A DNA stretch of 64,000 nucleotides. Source: Microbispora sp. ZYX-F-249. GTDB taxonomy: Bacteria > Actinomycetota > Actinomycetes > Streptosporangiales > Streptosporangiaceae. The translations under genes were made by a program, and so were the position numbers. Shown piece after piece: positions 8,277-17,095 of this stretch. Within the stretch, counting starts at the first letter, position 1; every line of letters begins with the position of its first letter. The stretch is taken from contig NZ_JBDJAW010000006.1 of the NCBI RefSeq assembly GCF_039649665.1, positions 62,001 to 126,000 on the forward strand, written 5' to 3'. The notes under the pieces were generated by a model. The model did not search any database and was not told where the DNA came from. It saw only the letters and a list, made by a program, of their open reading frames with translations.

Positions 8277-8942
8277 ATGGCCCTACGGCACGCCGTCCTC
8301 GCGGCGCTGCTCGACGGTGAGCTCAGCGGCTACCAGCTGGCCAAGGCGTTCGACGTCGGTGTGGCGAACTTCTGGCACGCCCTGCCCCAGCAGCTGTACG
8401 CCGAGCTGGCCAAGCTGGAGCGGGAAGGGCTGGTCGCGGGGCGGCGGGTGGTCCAGGAGACCCGGCCCGCCAAGCGCCTCTTCCACGTCACGGACGCCGG
8501 GCTCGCCGAGCTGGAGCGGTTCGCGGCGGCCGCGTCGAAGCCGTCGTTCATCCGCGACGACCTGCTCGTCAAGGTGCAGGCGGCCGACCACGTCGACGCC
8601 GGGCCGCTGATCCGGCAGGTCGAGGAGAGGGCCGCCGCGGCCGAGGCCAAGATCGATCTGTTCCGGCGGATCCTGCGCAAGATGCGCGGCGACCTGGGCG
8701 AGGAGGAGTTCCTCCGCGTGGGCCGGCGCGTGGGGCCGTACCTGACCTGCCTGCGCGGTCTGGCCTTCGAGGAGGGCAACCGCGACTGGTGCCTGCGGAC
8801 CGCGGCGATCCTGCGGGAGAGGAGGGCGGCCGTGCCGGGCGAGGGAACTTCAGCAGTGCCGGGCGGAGGGACGGCGGCCGTGCCAGGAGAGGGGACCGCG
8901 CCGGCCCCCCGAGACCCGGAGGTGGCCCGTGCCGGACGGTGA
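8277..8942 (+). CDS. PadR family transcriptional regulator
   Basis: A 221-residue protein with an AAGGGAG RBS. Residues 1-75 form the PadR winged helix (LAALLDGELSGYQLAKAFDV, then YAELAKLEREGLVAG), and residues 85-180 the helical C-terminal dimerisation domain (Vir_C type). After that comes an Ala/Pro/Gly tail with three imperfect AVPGEGT-type repeats (about 190-212), unlike the ordered domain before it. The last 14 bp overlap the next gene. It probably represses itself and the esterase through the dyad at 8235-8252. The ligand is unknown; PadR proteins often sense phenolics or drugs. Confidence 0.9.
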   Translation: MALRHAVLAALLDGELSGYQLAKAFDVGVANFWHALPQQLYAELAKLEREGLVAGRRVVQETRPAKRLFHVTDAGLAELERFAAAASKPSFIRDDLLVKVQAADHVDAGPLIRQVEERAAAAEAKIDLFRRILRKMRGDLGEEEFLRVGRRVGPYLTCLRGLAFEEGNRDWCLRTAAILRERRAAVPGEGTSAVPGGGTAAVPGEGTAPAPRDPEVARAGR

Positions 8943-9708
8943 GCCCCTGCGTTACGTCGCCCTCGGCGACAGCCAGACCGAAGGGCTCGGCGACGGCGAC
9001 CCCGCCTGCCCGCGCGGCTGGGCCGACCGGCTCGCCGAGCGGCTCACGACGGTGGACCCGGAGGTCACGTACGCCAACCTCGCGGTGCGCGGGCGGCTCG
9101 CCGGAGAGGTGCGGGCGGAGCAGCTCGCGCCGGCCCTGGCCTTGCGCCCCCATCTGGTCACCGTCGTCGCGGGCGTCAACGACCTGATCAGGCCCCGCTT
9201 CGAGGCCGCCGAGGTGGCCGGGCACCTGGAGGTGATGTTCGCCGCTCTCACGGCCGCCGGGGCCCGCGTCGCGACCCTCACGTTCCCGGACGTGGGGAAG
9301 ATCGCGCCGATCGCCCGGCCGCTCCGGTCACGGGTGTTCGACCTCAACGACCGGATCCGGGCGGCGGCGGCCCGTCACGGGGTGGTGGTGGCGGAGACGG
9401 CGCCGCACGCCGTCTGCACCGATCCCCGGCTGTGGAGCGCCGACCGGCTCCACGCGAGTCCGCTCGGCCACGAGCGCATCGCCGCGGCCGTGGCCCACGC
9501 CCTCGGGGTGCCCGGCAGCGACGACGGCTGGACGCTGCCCCTGCATCCCCCGGTGGATCCGGCCGGGTGGCGGGCCGTGGGCGCCGAGCTGCGCTGGGCG
9601 GGCACGTTCCTCGGCCCGTGGCTGGTGCGGCGCCTCCTCGGCAGGTCGTCCGGCGACGGCCGCACCGCCAAGCGCCCCGCGCTGCTGCCCGTAGGGCCCG
9701 CGACGTGA
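8929..9708 (+). CDS. SGNH/GDSL family hydrolase
   Basis: A 259-residue protein starting at a GTG inside the padR gene (14-bp overlap), so the two are coupled. It has the SGNH blocks: GDSQTEG with nucleophile S15, block II glycine near residue 55, GVND with N84 at 81-86, and D172-R-L-H175 in block V. No signal peptide is visible, so it is likely cytoplasmic. Such enzymes hydrolyse carboxylic esters or remove acyl groups; the substrate is unknown. Regulation by the upstream PadR protein is likely from the overlap. The C-terminal 55 residues after block V are an extension with Arg-rich end. Confidence 0.88.
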   Translation: MPDGEPLRYVALGDSQTEGLGDGDPACPRGWADRLAERLTTVDPEVTYANLAVRGRLAGEVRAEQLAPALALRPHLVTVVAGVNDLIRPRFEAAEVAGHLEVMFAALTAAGARVATLTFPDVGKIAPIARPLRSRVFDLNDRIRAAAARHGVVVAETAPHAVCTDPRLWSADRLHASPLGHERIAAAVAHALGVPGSDDGWTLPLHPPVDPAGWRAVGAELRWAGTFLGPWLVRRLLGRSSGDGRTAKRPALLPVGPAT

Positions 9709-9738
9709 CCGCGGGACGCCCGTGCCGCGCCCCGAGGG

Positions 9739-11202
9739 TCAGCCCGAAAGGCCCCGCACCCAGGCGTACAGGTCGAGCACGCCCAGCGTGAGCGGGATCA
9801 GCGCGACGACCAGCAGTGCGTCGAGGATGTCGGCCGCCCGTCCCCAGAACGGCGACGGCCTGCCCGTGGGCAGCCAGAGACCGAGGCCGAGCACGAGCAG
9901 GGCCGTCCACAGCACCCCGATCGTCACGGCCACCTCGGCGACCGCGTCGGCGCCCGTGCCCAGCGCGAACGCCAGCGCGACGGCCCCGGCCACGGCCGCG
10001 AGGACCATCCACAGCCGCTGGGCGACCCCCGCGAAGACGCGCGCCCGCATCGCGAGCGCCAGCGCCAGCGTCGCCGCCGTCGCGCGGGCGACCCAGCCGC
10101 CCTGCTGGACGAGCAGCAGCTCGGCCGCGCCGCCGGCGAGCGCGATCGCGATCACCATGCCGGTGGCGTACCGGTGGGCCTGCGCGGTCCGCTGGAGCAC
10201 CAGCGGGCCGTCGATCCGCTGGTTGTCGCTGCGCAGTTCCTCGGCGCTGGTGGGCAGCGGCGGCAGCGGCACCCGGGCCATCCGGAACGACAGCGTGGGG
10301 ATCAGCGGGCTCAGCGCCAGCAGGACCGTCGCGACCACGGCCGCCGCCCCTGCGCCCGGTCCCCCGAACACCATCACGCACGCGGCGCCCGCGGCCCCGG
10401 CGACGGACGCGACCGCGACGCCGAGGAAACCCGCCACGCCGTCGGCGATCAGCACGCCGCCCACGGTCGCCACCAGCGCGGTGTACGCCAGCGCGGCCAG
10501 CAGGTTCGGCGCGCCGAGCACCAGTACGGCCCCTGAGGCGCCGGGTGTGAACAGCCCGGCGAGGAAGCCGTGCGGCAGGGCCGCGTAGCCGATGAGGGCG
10601 CCGGCGGTGGGCTGGCCGACGGCCCTGGACACCACGGTCCCGGCGGCGAGCAGCAGCACCGCGACGGCGCCGGCCACTCCGGCGGTCAGCCTCGGCGGGG
10701 CCGCCGCCAGCGCGAGGACGACGGCGCCGAGCGCGAGCAGCCCTGCCGCCACGCCCATGCCGAGCAGCCGCGTGTGCCGCGGCTCCCACCTGCCGCCGCC
10801 CTCCTTGGTGCCGGTGGCGACGACGTCGGCCACGTCGTCGTACACGGCCGGGGGCAGCACGGCGTCGCGCGGGCGCAGGTACAGGATCTCCCCGTCCAGG
10901 ACGCCCAGCGCGCCCAGGCTCTGGCCGAGGTCGAGCGGCGGGCCGCCGAGACGCTGCAGCACCCAGCCGGGGGCCGCGGCCGCGTCGCCGCCCACCTCGC
11001 CGACCGCCCGCAGCAGCCCGGGGAGGACGTGGGGCAGCGGGATGTCGGCCGGCAGCGCGAGGTCCGCCTTCCTGCGTGGAGCGACCACGGTGACGTGGCA
11101 CAGGGGCGGCAGCGGCGCGGCCGCCTGCGGCAGTGCGCCCTGCTGGACATGACCCTGCTGGATCTGGCCGTGCTGAACCTGAATGGGGGCCGGCGATGAC
11201 AC
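9739..11202 (-). CDS. eccD: Type VII secretion integral membrane protein EccD
   Basis: About 487 residues from the GTG at 11202, chosen for the GGGAGAGG RBS; a TTG 17 codons upstream lacks one. An N-terminal ubiquitin-like (YukD) domain (about 30-120: CHVTVVAPRRKADLALPADI, later LGVLDGEILYLRPRD) is followed by about eleven transmembrane helices, as in EccD, which dimerises to line the ESX membrane vestibule. It is divergent from eccC, 73 bp apart. The extreme N-terminus is Gln/His-rich. EccD works with EccB, EccC and EccE; EccB and EccE are not in the window. Confidence 0.93.
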   Translation of the reverse strand: MSSPAPIQVQHGQIQQGHVQQGALPQAAAPLPPLCHVTVVAPRRKADLALPADIPLPHVLPGLLRAVGEVGGDAAAAPGWVLQRLGGPPLDLGQSLGALGVLDGEILYLRPRDAVLPPAVYDDVADVVATGTKEGGGRWEPRHTRLLGMGVAAGLLALGAVVLALAAAPPRLTAGVAGAVAVLLLAAGTVVSRAVGQPTAGALIGYAALPHGFLAGLFTPGASGAVLVLGAPNLLAALAYTALVATVGGVLIADGVAGFLGVAVASVAGAAGAACVMVFGGPGAGAAAVVATVLLALSPLIPTLSFRMARVPLPPLPTSAEELRSDNQRIDGPLVLQRTAQAHRYATGMVIAIALAGGAAELLLVQQGGWVARATAATLALALAMRARVFAGVAQRLWMVLAAVAGAVALAFALGTGADAVAEVAVTIGVLWTALLVLGLGLWLPTGRPSPFWGRAADILDALLVVALIPLTLGVLDLYAWVRGLSG

Positions 11203-11275
11203 GGCGGGAATCCTCTCCCGAAGATCTCTCTGACAGCCCGAAAATATCGGCAAACCTGGTAGAAAAGTCAGTCAG

Positions 11276-14200
11276 ATGAGCATTGTCGTCGTCTCGCGCC
11301 CCGAGCGCCGCCCGGGCCCCAAACCGCCCCGCGGTGAGATTCTCCTGGAATCCCCACCGGAGATTCCCGAGGTCCAGCCGCAGGGCCTGATGTCCGTGCT
11401 CACGTACGTGCCGATGCTGGCCGGCGGCGCCGCGATGGCGCTGATGTTCACGGCGGGCGGCACCGGCAACCCGCTGATGTACGTGGCCAGCGGCCTGTTC
11501 GCCGTCTCGATGGTCGGCATGAGCATGGGCCAGCTCGGGCGCAACGCCGGAGAGCGCAGGAACCGCCTCAACGGGCTGCGCCGCGACTACTTCCGCTACC
11601 TGTCGCAGATCCGCAGGAAGGTCCGCAGGGCGGCCGTGCAGCAGCGGGAGGCGCTGGAGTGGAGCGGGCCGCCGCCCGAGTCGCTGTGGTGGATCGCGAT
11701 GGGGCCGCGCCTGTGGGAGCGCAGGCCGCGCGACGACGACTTCGCGACCGTACGGCTCGGCACCGGCGTGCAGAAGCTGGCCATCCAGCTCGTCCCGCCG
11801 GACACCAAGCCGGTGGAGGACCTCGACGCGCTGTCGGCGGGCGCGCTGCGCCGGTTCGTCCGGGCGCACGCCACGGTGTCGGGGCTGCCCGTGGCGGTCG
11901 CCCTGCACTCGTTCGCCCGCATCCACCTCACCGGCGACTCCGCGGCGATGCACGACCTGGTGCGGGCGATGATCGCGCAGCTCGTCGTCTTCCACTCTCC
12001 CGACGACATGCGGATCATGATCTGCGCGAGCAAGGAGTGGATGCCCCACTGGGAGTGGGCCAAGTGGCTGCCGCACGCCCTGCACCCCGACCAGACCGAC
12101 GCGGCGGGCCAGGTCAGGCTCATGGCGGAGAACCTCGCCCACCTCGACACGCTGGTCGGGGAGGAGCTCAGGGAACGGGCCCGGTTCCGTCCCGGCGCCT
12201 CCGCCGACGCCCTGCCGTACCACGTGGTGATCGTGGACGGCGGGCACGTGCCGCACGACAGCCAGCTCGGCTCGGACGCCATCCAGGGCGTGACGGTGAT
12301 CGACCTGTCCGGTTCGACCGGGCCGGTGCCCGAGGCGATCACGCTCCGGCTGGACGTGCAGCCCGACGGCTTCCACATGGTCAAGATCGACCACGCGGGG
12401 CGGCGGTCGGGCAACCGGCTCGGCGACCCCGACCGCCTCGGCTATCCCCAGGCGGAGGGGCTGGCCCGGCAGCTCGCGCCGCTGCGCGCCTCCGCCGGGG
12501 CCCAGGGCGAGGCGCAGGACGTGCTCGGCGTCAACACCTCGCTCACCGACCTGCTCGGCGTGGGCGACCCCGTCCACCTCGACCCCGCGGTCATCTGGCA
12601 GCCCCGCGCCGGGCGCAACCGGCTGCGGGTGCCGATCGGCCTGGGCGCGGACGGACGGGTCGTCGAGCTCGACATCAAGGAGTCCGCGCAGGGCGGCATG
12701 GGGCCGCACGGCCTGGTCATCGGCGCGACCGGCTCCGGCAAGAGCGAGCTGCTGCGCACCCTGGTGCTCGGCCTGGCCATCACGCACTCCTCCGAGATCC
12801 TCAACTTCGTGCTGGTGGACTTCAAGGGCGGCGCCACGTTCCTCGGCCTCGACTCCCTGTCCCACGTGTCGGCGGTCATCACGAACCTGGAGGACGAGCT
12901 GCCGCTCGTCGACCGCATGCACGACGCGCTGCACGGCGAGATGGTGCGCCGCCAGGAGCTGCTGCGCGCCGCCGGCAACTACGCCTCGCTGCGCGACTAC
13001 GAGCGGGCCAGGGAGCAGGGCGCGGACCTCAAGCCGATGCCGACCCTGTTCGTCGTGATCGACGAGTTCAGCGAGTTGCTCACCGCCAAGCCGGAGTTCA
13101 TCGACCTGTTCGTGATGATCGGACGGCTCGGCCGCTCCCTCGGCGTGCACCTCCTGCTGGCCTCCCAGCGCCTGGAGGAGGGCCGGCTGCGCGGCCTCGA
13201 CACCCACCTGTCGTACCGGATCGGCCTGCGCACGTTCTCGGCGATGGAGAGCCGGGTCGTCCTCGGCGTCGCCGACGCCTACGAGCTGCCGCCCGCGCCG
13301 GGCAACGGCTACCTGAAGTACGACACCACGGGGATGACCCGGTTCAAGGCCGCCTACGTGTCCGGCCCCCACCACGCCGACCCCGGGCGGGCGGCCCCCG
13401 GCGAGGCCGGGCGGCCGATGCGCGACGTGGTGGAGTACGGCCCGGCCTTCGCTCCCGTGGTGGAGGTGACCGAGCCGTCCAAGGAGCTGGCGCCCACGGA
13501 GGAGCCCGGCGGCCCGCGGCACAGCCTGCTCGACGTCGTGGTCGGCCGGCTCACCGGCCACGGTCCGCCCGCGCACCGGATCTGGCTGCCCCCGCTGGCC
13601 GAGCCGCCGACGCTGGCCCACCTGCTGCCGCCGCTGTCCGTCACCCCCGAGTACGGCCTGACCACCGCGGGCTGGGGCGGCCGGGGGATGCTCCACGCGG
13701 TCGTCGGCATCGTCGACCGGCCGTTCGAGCAGCGCCGCGACCCCTACTGGCTCGACCTGTCGGGAGGCGCGGGCCACGTCGGCGTCGCGGGCGGCACGCA
13801 GAGCGGCAAGAGCACGGTGCTGCGGACCCTGGTCACGAGCATGGCCCTGATGCACACGCCGCGCGAGGTGCAGTTCTACTGCCTCGACTTCGGCGGCGGC
13901 TCCCTTGCCTCGCTGGAGGCGCTGCCGCACGTGGGCGGCGTCGCGAGCCGTCTCGACGCCGACCGCGTCCGCCGCACGGTCGCCGAGATCTCCACGATTC
14001 TGGAGCGGCGTGAGGCGGACTTCGCCGAGCACGGCATCGAGTCGGTCGCGGCCTACCGGCGGATGCGCGCCGAGTCCGGCCGCGACGGCGACGGCTGGGG
14101 CGACGTGTTCCTGGTCGTGGACGGCTGGCTCACGCTGAGGCAGGAGTTCGAGTCGCTCGAACCGGTCATCACCGACATCGCCGCCCGTGGCCTCGGGTAC

Positions 14201-15259
14201 GGCATCCACGTGGTCGCGGCCACCAACAAGTGGTCGGAGTTCCGGGCGAGCATCCGCGACCTGTTCGGCACCAGGGTCGAGCTCAAGCTCGGCGACGCCT
14301 ACGAGTCCGAGGTCAACAGGAAGGCGTCGCTGGCGGTCCCCGAGGGCGTGCCGGGACGCGGCCTCACCAAGGAGGGGCTGCACTTCCTGTCCGCGCTGCC
14401 GCGGATCGACGGCGTGCAGAGCTCCGAGGACCTCGCCGCGGGCGTCCGCGGGCTGGTGCACGCCGTCAGGGACGCCTGGCAGGGCCCGCCCGCGCCGGCG
14501 ATCCGGCTGCTGCCTCCGGTGCTGCCCGCGGCCTCGCTGCCGAGCCCCGAGGAGACGGGACCGAAGATCCCGATCGGCATCGACGAGGCGACGCTCTCGC
14601 CCGTGCTGCTCGACTTCGACGCCGACCCGCACTTCGTCGTCCTGGGCGACACCGAGAGCGGCAAGTCGAACCTGCTGCGGCTCGTCGCGGAGGGACTGGT
14701 GGCCAGGCGGCAGCCGCACGAGGCGATGATGATCGTCGTCGACTATCGCAGGTCGCTGCTCGACTCGGCCGCGACCGCCCACCGCATCGGCTACGCGGCG
14801 TCGAGCACCGCCGCCCAGGAGCTGGTCAACGACGTGCGCGGGGCCCTGCTCAAGCGGCTGCCGCCGGCCGACCTCACCCCCGAGCAGCTGCGGACGAGGA
14901 GCTGGTGGCAGGGTTCGGACGTCTACATCGTCGTGGACGACTACGACCTGGTCGCCACCTCGTCCAATCCGCTGCTGCCCCTGGTGGACCTGTTGCCGCA
15001 GGCGCGGGACATCGGGCTCCACCTGGTGTTGTCGCGTCAGATGGGCGGCGCCGGCCGGGCCATGTACGACCCGGTCATCCAGAAGCTGAAGGACATGGCC
15101 AGCCCCGCCGTCATCCTGTCGGGCAACAAGGACGAGGGCTACCTGTTCGGCAACGTCCGGGCGCATCCCCTGCCGCCCGGCCGGGGCTACCACGTCGACA
15201 GGAGGTTCGGCGCGCGGCTCGCCCAGACCGCGTTCCTGCCTCCGGCGGACAGCGAGTGA
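11276..15259 (+). CDS. eccC: Type VII secretion ATPase EccC (EccCa-EccCb fusion)
   Basis: A 1327-residue FtsK/SpoIIIE-type ATPase, the motor of the ESX system. Two N-terminal membrane helices (about 42-60, 68-86) are followed by three P-loop domains with Walker A sites at about residues 483 (GATGSGKS), 839 (GGTQSGKS) and 1124 (GDTESGKS). Only the first has a canonical acidic Walker B (VVIDEF); the second reads VVDGW and the third VVDDY. This fits published work on Thermomonospora EccC, where the first ATPase is the catalytic one and the later ones bind substrate and regulate. It is one polypeptide, unlike the split EccCa/EccCb of mycobacterial ESX-1. A WXG100-like gene follows after 21 bp. 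Confidence 0.96.
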   Translation: MSIVVVSRPERRPGPKPPRGEILLESPPEIPEVQPQGLMSVLTYVPMLAGGAAMALMFTAGGTGNPLMYVASGLFAVSMVGMSMGQLGRNAGERRNRLNGLRRDYFRYLSQIRRKVRRAAVQQREALEWSGPPPESLWWIAMGPRLWERRPRDDDFATVRLGTGVQKLAIQLVPPDTKPVEDLDALSAGALRRFVRAHATVSGLPVAVALHSFARIHLTGDSAAMHDLVRAMIAQLVVFHSPDDMRIMICASKEWMPHWEWAKWLPHALHPDQTDAAGQVRLMAENLAHLDTLVGEELRERARFRPGASADALPYHVVIVDGGHVPHDSQLGSDAIQGVTVIDLSGSTGPVPEAITLRLDVQPDGFHMVKIDHAGRRSGNRLGDPDRLGYPQAEGLARQLAPLRASAGAQGEAQDVLGVNTSLTDLLGVGDPVHLDPAVIWQPRAGRNRLRVPIGLGADGRVVELDIKESAQGGMGPHGLVIGATGSGKSELLRTLVLGLAITHSSEILNFVLVDFKGGATFLGLDSLSHVSAVITNLEDELPLVDRMHDALHGEMVRRQELLRAAGNYASLRDYERAREQGADLKPMPTLFVVIDEFSELLTAKPEFIDLFVMIGRLGRSLGVHLLLASQRLEEGRLRGLDTHLSYRIGLRTFSAMESRVVLGVADAYELPPAPGNGYLKYDTTGMTRFKAAYVSGPHHADPGRAAPGEAGRPMRDVVEYGPAFAPVVEVTEPSKELAPTEEPGGPRHSLLDVVVGRLTGHGPPAHRIWLPPLAEPPTLAHLLPPLSVTPEYGLTTAGWGGRGMLHAVVGIVDRPFEQRRDPYWLDLSGGAGHVGVAGGTQSGKSTVLRTLVTSMALMHTPREVQFYCLDFGGGSLASLEALPHVGGVASRLDADRVRRTVAEISTILERREADFAEHGIESVAAYRRMRAESGRDGDGWGDVFLVVDGWLTLRQEFESLEPVITDIAARGLGYGIHVVAATNKWSEFRASIRDLFGTRVELKLGDAYESEVNRKASLAVPEGVPGRGLTKEGLHFLSALPRIDGVQSSEDLAAGVRGLVHAVRDAWQGPPAPAIRLLPPVLPAASLPSPEETGPKIPIGIDEATLSPVLLDFDADPHFVVLGDTESGKSNLLRLVAEGLVARRQPHEAMMIVVDYRRSLLDSAATAHRIGYAASSTAAQELVNDVRGALLKRLPPADLTPEQLRTRSWWQGSDVYIVVDDYDLVATSSNPLLPLVDLLPQARDIGLHLVLSRQMGGAGRAMYDPVIQKLKDMASPAVILSGNKDEGYLFGNVRAHPLPPGRGYHVDRRFGARLAQTAFLPPADSE

Positions 15260-15280
15260 CGGGCTGGAAAGGAGCGGTAC

Positions 15281-15586
15281 GTGGCCGGTTTCGACATCCA
15301 CTTCCAGGCGCTCGAGAGCTGCCGTACGGCGGTGAGCAAGGCCTGGGGCCAGTACGAGAGCCTGCACGGCGGTCTTCCCGAGACGCCCGGCACCCGGGCG
15401 GCCGCCTTCGGGCACGTGGACGGCGCCGCGGCGCTGGCGGAGGCGGTCGACACCGCCTACGCCGCGCTGACCGCGGAGGCGTCCGACGCGAGGACCAAGC
15501 TGAAGGGCGTGGAGCGGGCACTGGAGGCGGTCCAGGACAACGTCCGGACCGCCCACAAGGCCACATCCGGGTCGATGCGGGCATGA
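15281..15586 (+). CDS. Small WXG100-like helical protein
   Basis: A 101-residue, all-helical protein with GTG start and an AAAGGAG RBS, directly downstream of eccC. The size is that of WXG100/ESAT-6 proteins, but the turn motif is not a clean WXG: the only Trp is in KAWGQYES near residue 22, more like EspC-type small ESX proteins. Position next to the EccC ATPase suggests a secreted substrate or co-substrate. It is linked to the next gene by a tiny bridging frame (15583-15657). Confidence 0.8.
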   Translation: MAGFDIHFQALESCRTAVSKAWGQYESLHGGLPETPGTRAAAFGHVDGAAALAEAVDTAYAALTAEASDARTKLKGVERALEAVQDNVRTAHKATSGSMRA

Positions 15587-15657
15587 GCGAGCGAATCAGT
15601 AAGCACAGCGCGCCTCGCTCAGGCGACCCCGAGCCGCCAGGCGAGGGGGAGACATGA
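15583..15657 (+). CDS. Possible 24-codon bridging ORF between ESX genes
   Basis: An ATG overlaps the previous stop (ATGA at 15583-15586) and the frame ends in a TGA that overlaps the next gene's ATG (ATGA at 15654-15657). It begins Met-Ser-Glu-Arg. It exactly fills the gap between two ESX genes and could hand ribosomes from one to the next. A second such frame, also beginning MSER, lies at 52923-52979 between two permease genes. The peptide has no recognisable domain; the start and stop arrangement is the only evidence. Confidence 0.35.
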   Translation: MSERISKHSAPRSGDPEPPGEGET

Positions 15658-16778
15658 GTGGGGTCGGGGATCTGCCGGGCGGCGCCGAGCTGGCCGCCAT
15701 GGCGGAGAAGGTGAGCGGCGATCCCGGCGGGATCCGCGACATCGCCAAGAAGTGGCGCGGCGCGGCCGTCGACGCGCAGGACTACGCGGGCGGCGTGGGC
15801 CGGGCCGTACGCACGGTGGACGCCGCCTGGCAGGGCCTGTCCGCCGACGCCTTCGTGGGCTACATGAACAGGTACGGCAAGGCGGCGGACGGCCTCCACG
15901 ACGCTCTGGTCACGTGCGCGGGCGCGCTGGAGAAGGTCGCCACCGCGCTGGAGAGCGCCAAGTCGAAGATCGACGGCATCTGCGCCGGCGTGGTCGCGGA
16001 CGCGGCGGCCTACCGCACCCGCAACAAGGACGTCACGGACGAGGAGCTGGACAAGGGACTGCGGGCCATCGTCTCCCGAGGCGTCGAGGACGCCCGGCCG
16101 CATCTGGAGCAGGTGACCACGGCCGTCGGCGACGCCGCGAAGACGCTGGGCACCCGGCTGGGCGCCGACTACCGCGACGGCGCGCTCACCTTCGCCAAGA
16201 TCCCGGATCCAGGCAAACAGGACTTCGTACCTCGCCAGGGGCACAAGGTCGACTGGCGCCGCGACCCGGGCTACACGGGCCATACAGGGGCCCCCGGCGA
16301 CAAGGCGCACCCGACGTACGCGTCGTACGGCCAGACGAGCCTGAGCGGCGGCGCGGGCGGCACGGGTGGCGGCTACGGCCCCAGCGGCCCGCCTCCGCCC
16401 GGCGGCGGGCCCGCGCCCACGGGCCAGGTCAAGGAGTGGATCGACCAGGCCGTCGCGATTCTCAGGGCCCAGGGCTACCCGGCCGAGAAGATGAACCGGG
16501 ACGACATCTGGATGATCATCAGGCACGAGTCGGGCGGGAACCCGCACGCGATCAACAACTGGGACTCGAACGCCGCCGCGGGAACCCCGTCGAAGGGGCT
16601 GATGCAGACCATCGACCCGACGTTCAACCGCTGGTCGCTGCCGGGACACAAGGACATCTGGAACCCCGTGGACAACATCGTCGCGGGCGTCCGGTACGCC
16701 ATCGAGCGCTACGGCTCGGTCTCGGCCGTGCCCGGCGTGGTGGGCATGAAGACCGGCACCGGCTACCGGGGATACTGA
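15654..16778 (+). CDS. WXG100-lytic transglycosylase (SLT) fusion protein
   Basis: A 374-residue fusion. Residues 1-115 are helical and WXG-like, with W34-R-G36 and W59-Q-G61. A middle part (115-200) is helical, followed by a Gly/Pro linker (200-255). Residues 257-374 match a soluble lytic transglycosylase domain: RHESGGNPHAINNW with the likely catalytic E292, GLMQ at 315-318, and NPVDNIVAGVRY near 337-348. There is no signal peptide, so export through the adjacent ESX apparatus by its WXG head is the natural reading. It would cut peptidoglycan, either to let the secretion machine span the wall or as a secreted effector. The RBS GAGGGGGAG lies just before the ATG. Confidence 0.88.
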   Translation: MSGVGDLPGGAELAAMAEKVSGDPGGIRDIAKKWRGAAVDAQDYAGGVGRAVRTVDAAWQGLSADAFVGYMNRYGKAADGLHDALVTCAGALEKVATALESAKSKIDGICAGVVADAAAYRTRNKDVTDEELDKGLRAIVSRGVEDARPHLEQVTTAVGDAAKTLGTRLGADYRDGALTFAKIPDPGKQDFVPRQGHKVDWRRDPGYTGHTGAPGDKAHPTYASYGQTSLSGGAGGTGGGYGPSGPPPPGGGPAPTGQVKEWIDQAVAILRAQGYPAEKMNRDDIWMIIRHESGGNPHAINNWDSNAAAGTPSKGLMQTIDPTFNRWSLPGHKDIWNPVDNIVAGVRYAIERYGSVSAVPGVVGMKTGTGYRGY

Positions 16779-17095
16779 GCCACCCGCGCGGGCTCGCGCC
16801 GGGCGGCGGCCGGCGCGCGGCCGGGCAGGGCACTCGGAAAGCCGAGCACGGCACGCAGAACGGCGGGCGATGGGCCCCCGAGGCCCAGTCGTGGCCGGCC
16901 GTGGCAGATCGGGGGCCGCCCGAGGGCTTATCCAGGGCGGTCCTAGCAGGTCACGCCCCGGTCCTGGCAAACGAAAGGCCGGGCACGGCAGCGAGAGCTC
17001 GGGCGCGGCACGCGGAAGGCCGGGCGGTTGCCCGCCCGGCCTTCCTGATCAGCGGCTGTCCGGACCCGGACCTTCCGGTCCGCCTCCCGGCTTCG
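16779..17095. other. 317-bp intergenic stretch between convergent genes
   Basis: No supported gene. The sequence is GC-rich and holds loosely repeated GCCGGGCACGGCA-type segments (near 16840 and 16980) and, at its right end, a strong hairpin listed separately. No promoter-like AT-rich element is seen. Confidence 0.6.
17016..17043. terminator. Bidirectional hairpin terminator
   Basis: AAGGCCGGGCGG - TTGC - CCGCCCGGCCTT is a perfect 12-bp stem with a 4-base loop, between the convergent transglycosylase gene and the pseudokinase gene. There is no long U tract, as is common for high-GC actinomycetes. Confidence 0.8.

Noticed and set aside
9344..15556. A very long minus-strand open frame (over 2000 codons) opposite eccC and eccD
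   Set aside because: It is the antisense shadow of eccC in high-GC DNA; its translation is Arg/Gly/His-rich with no family motif, while eccC on the plus strand has full domain structure.
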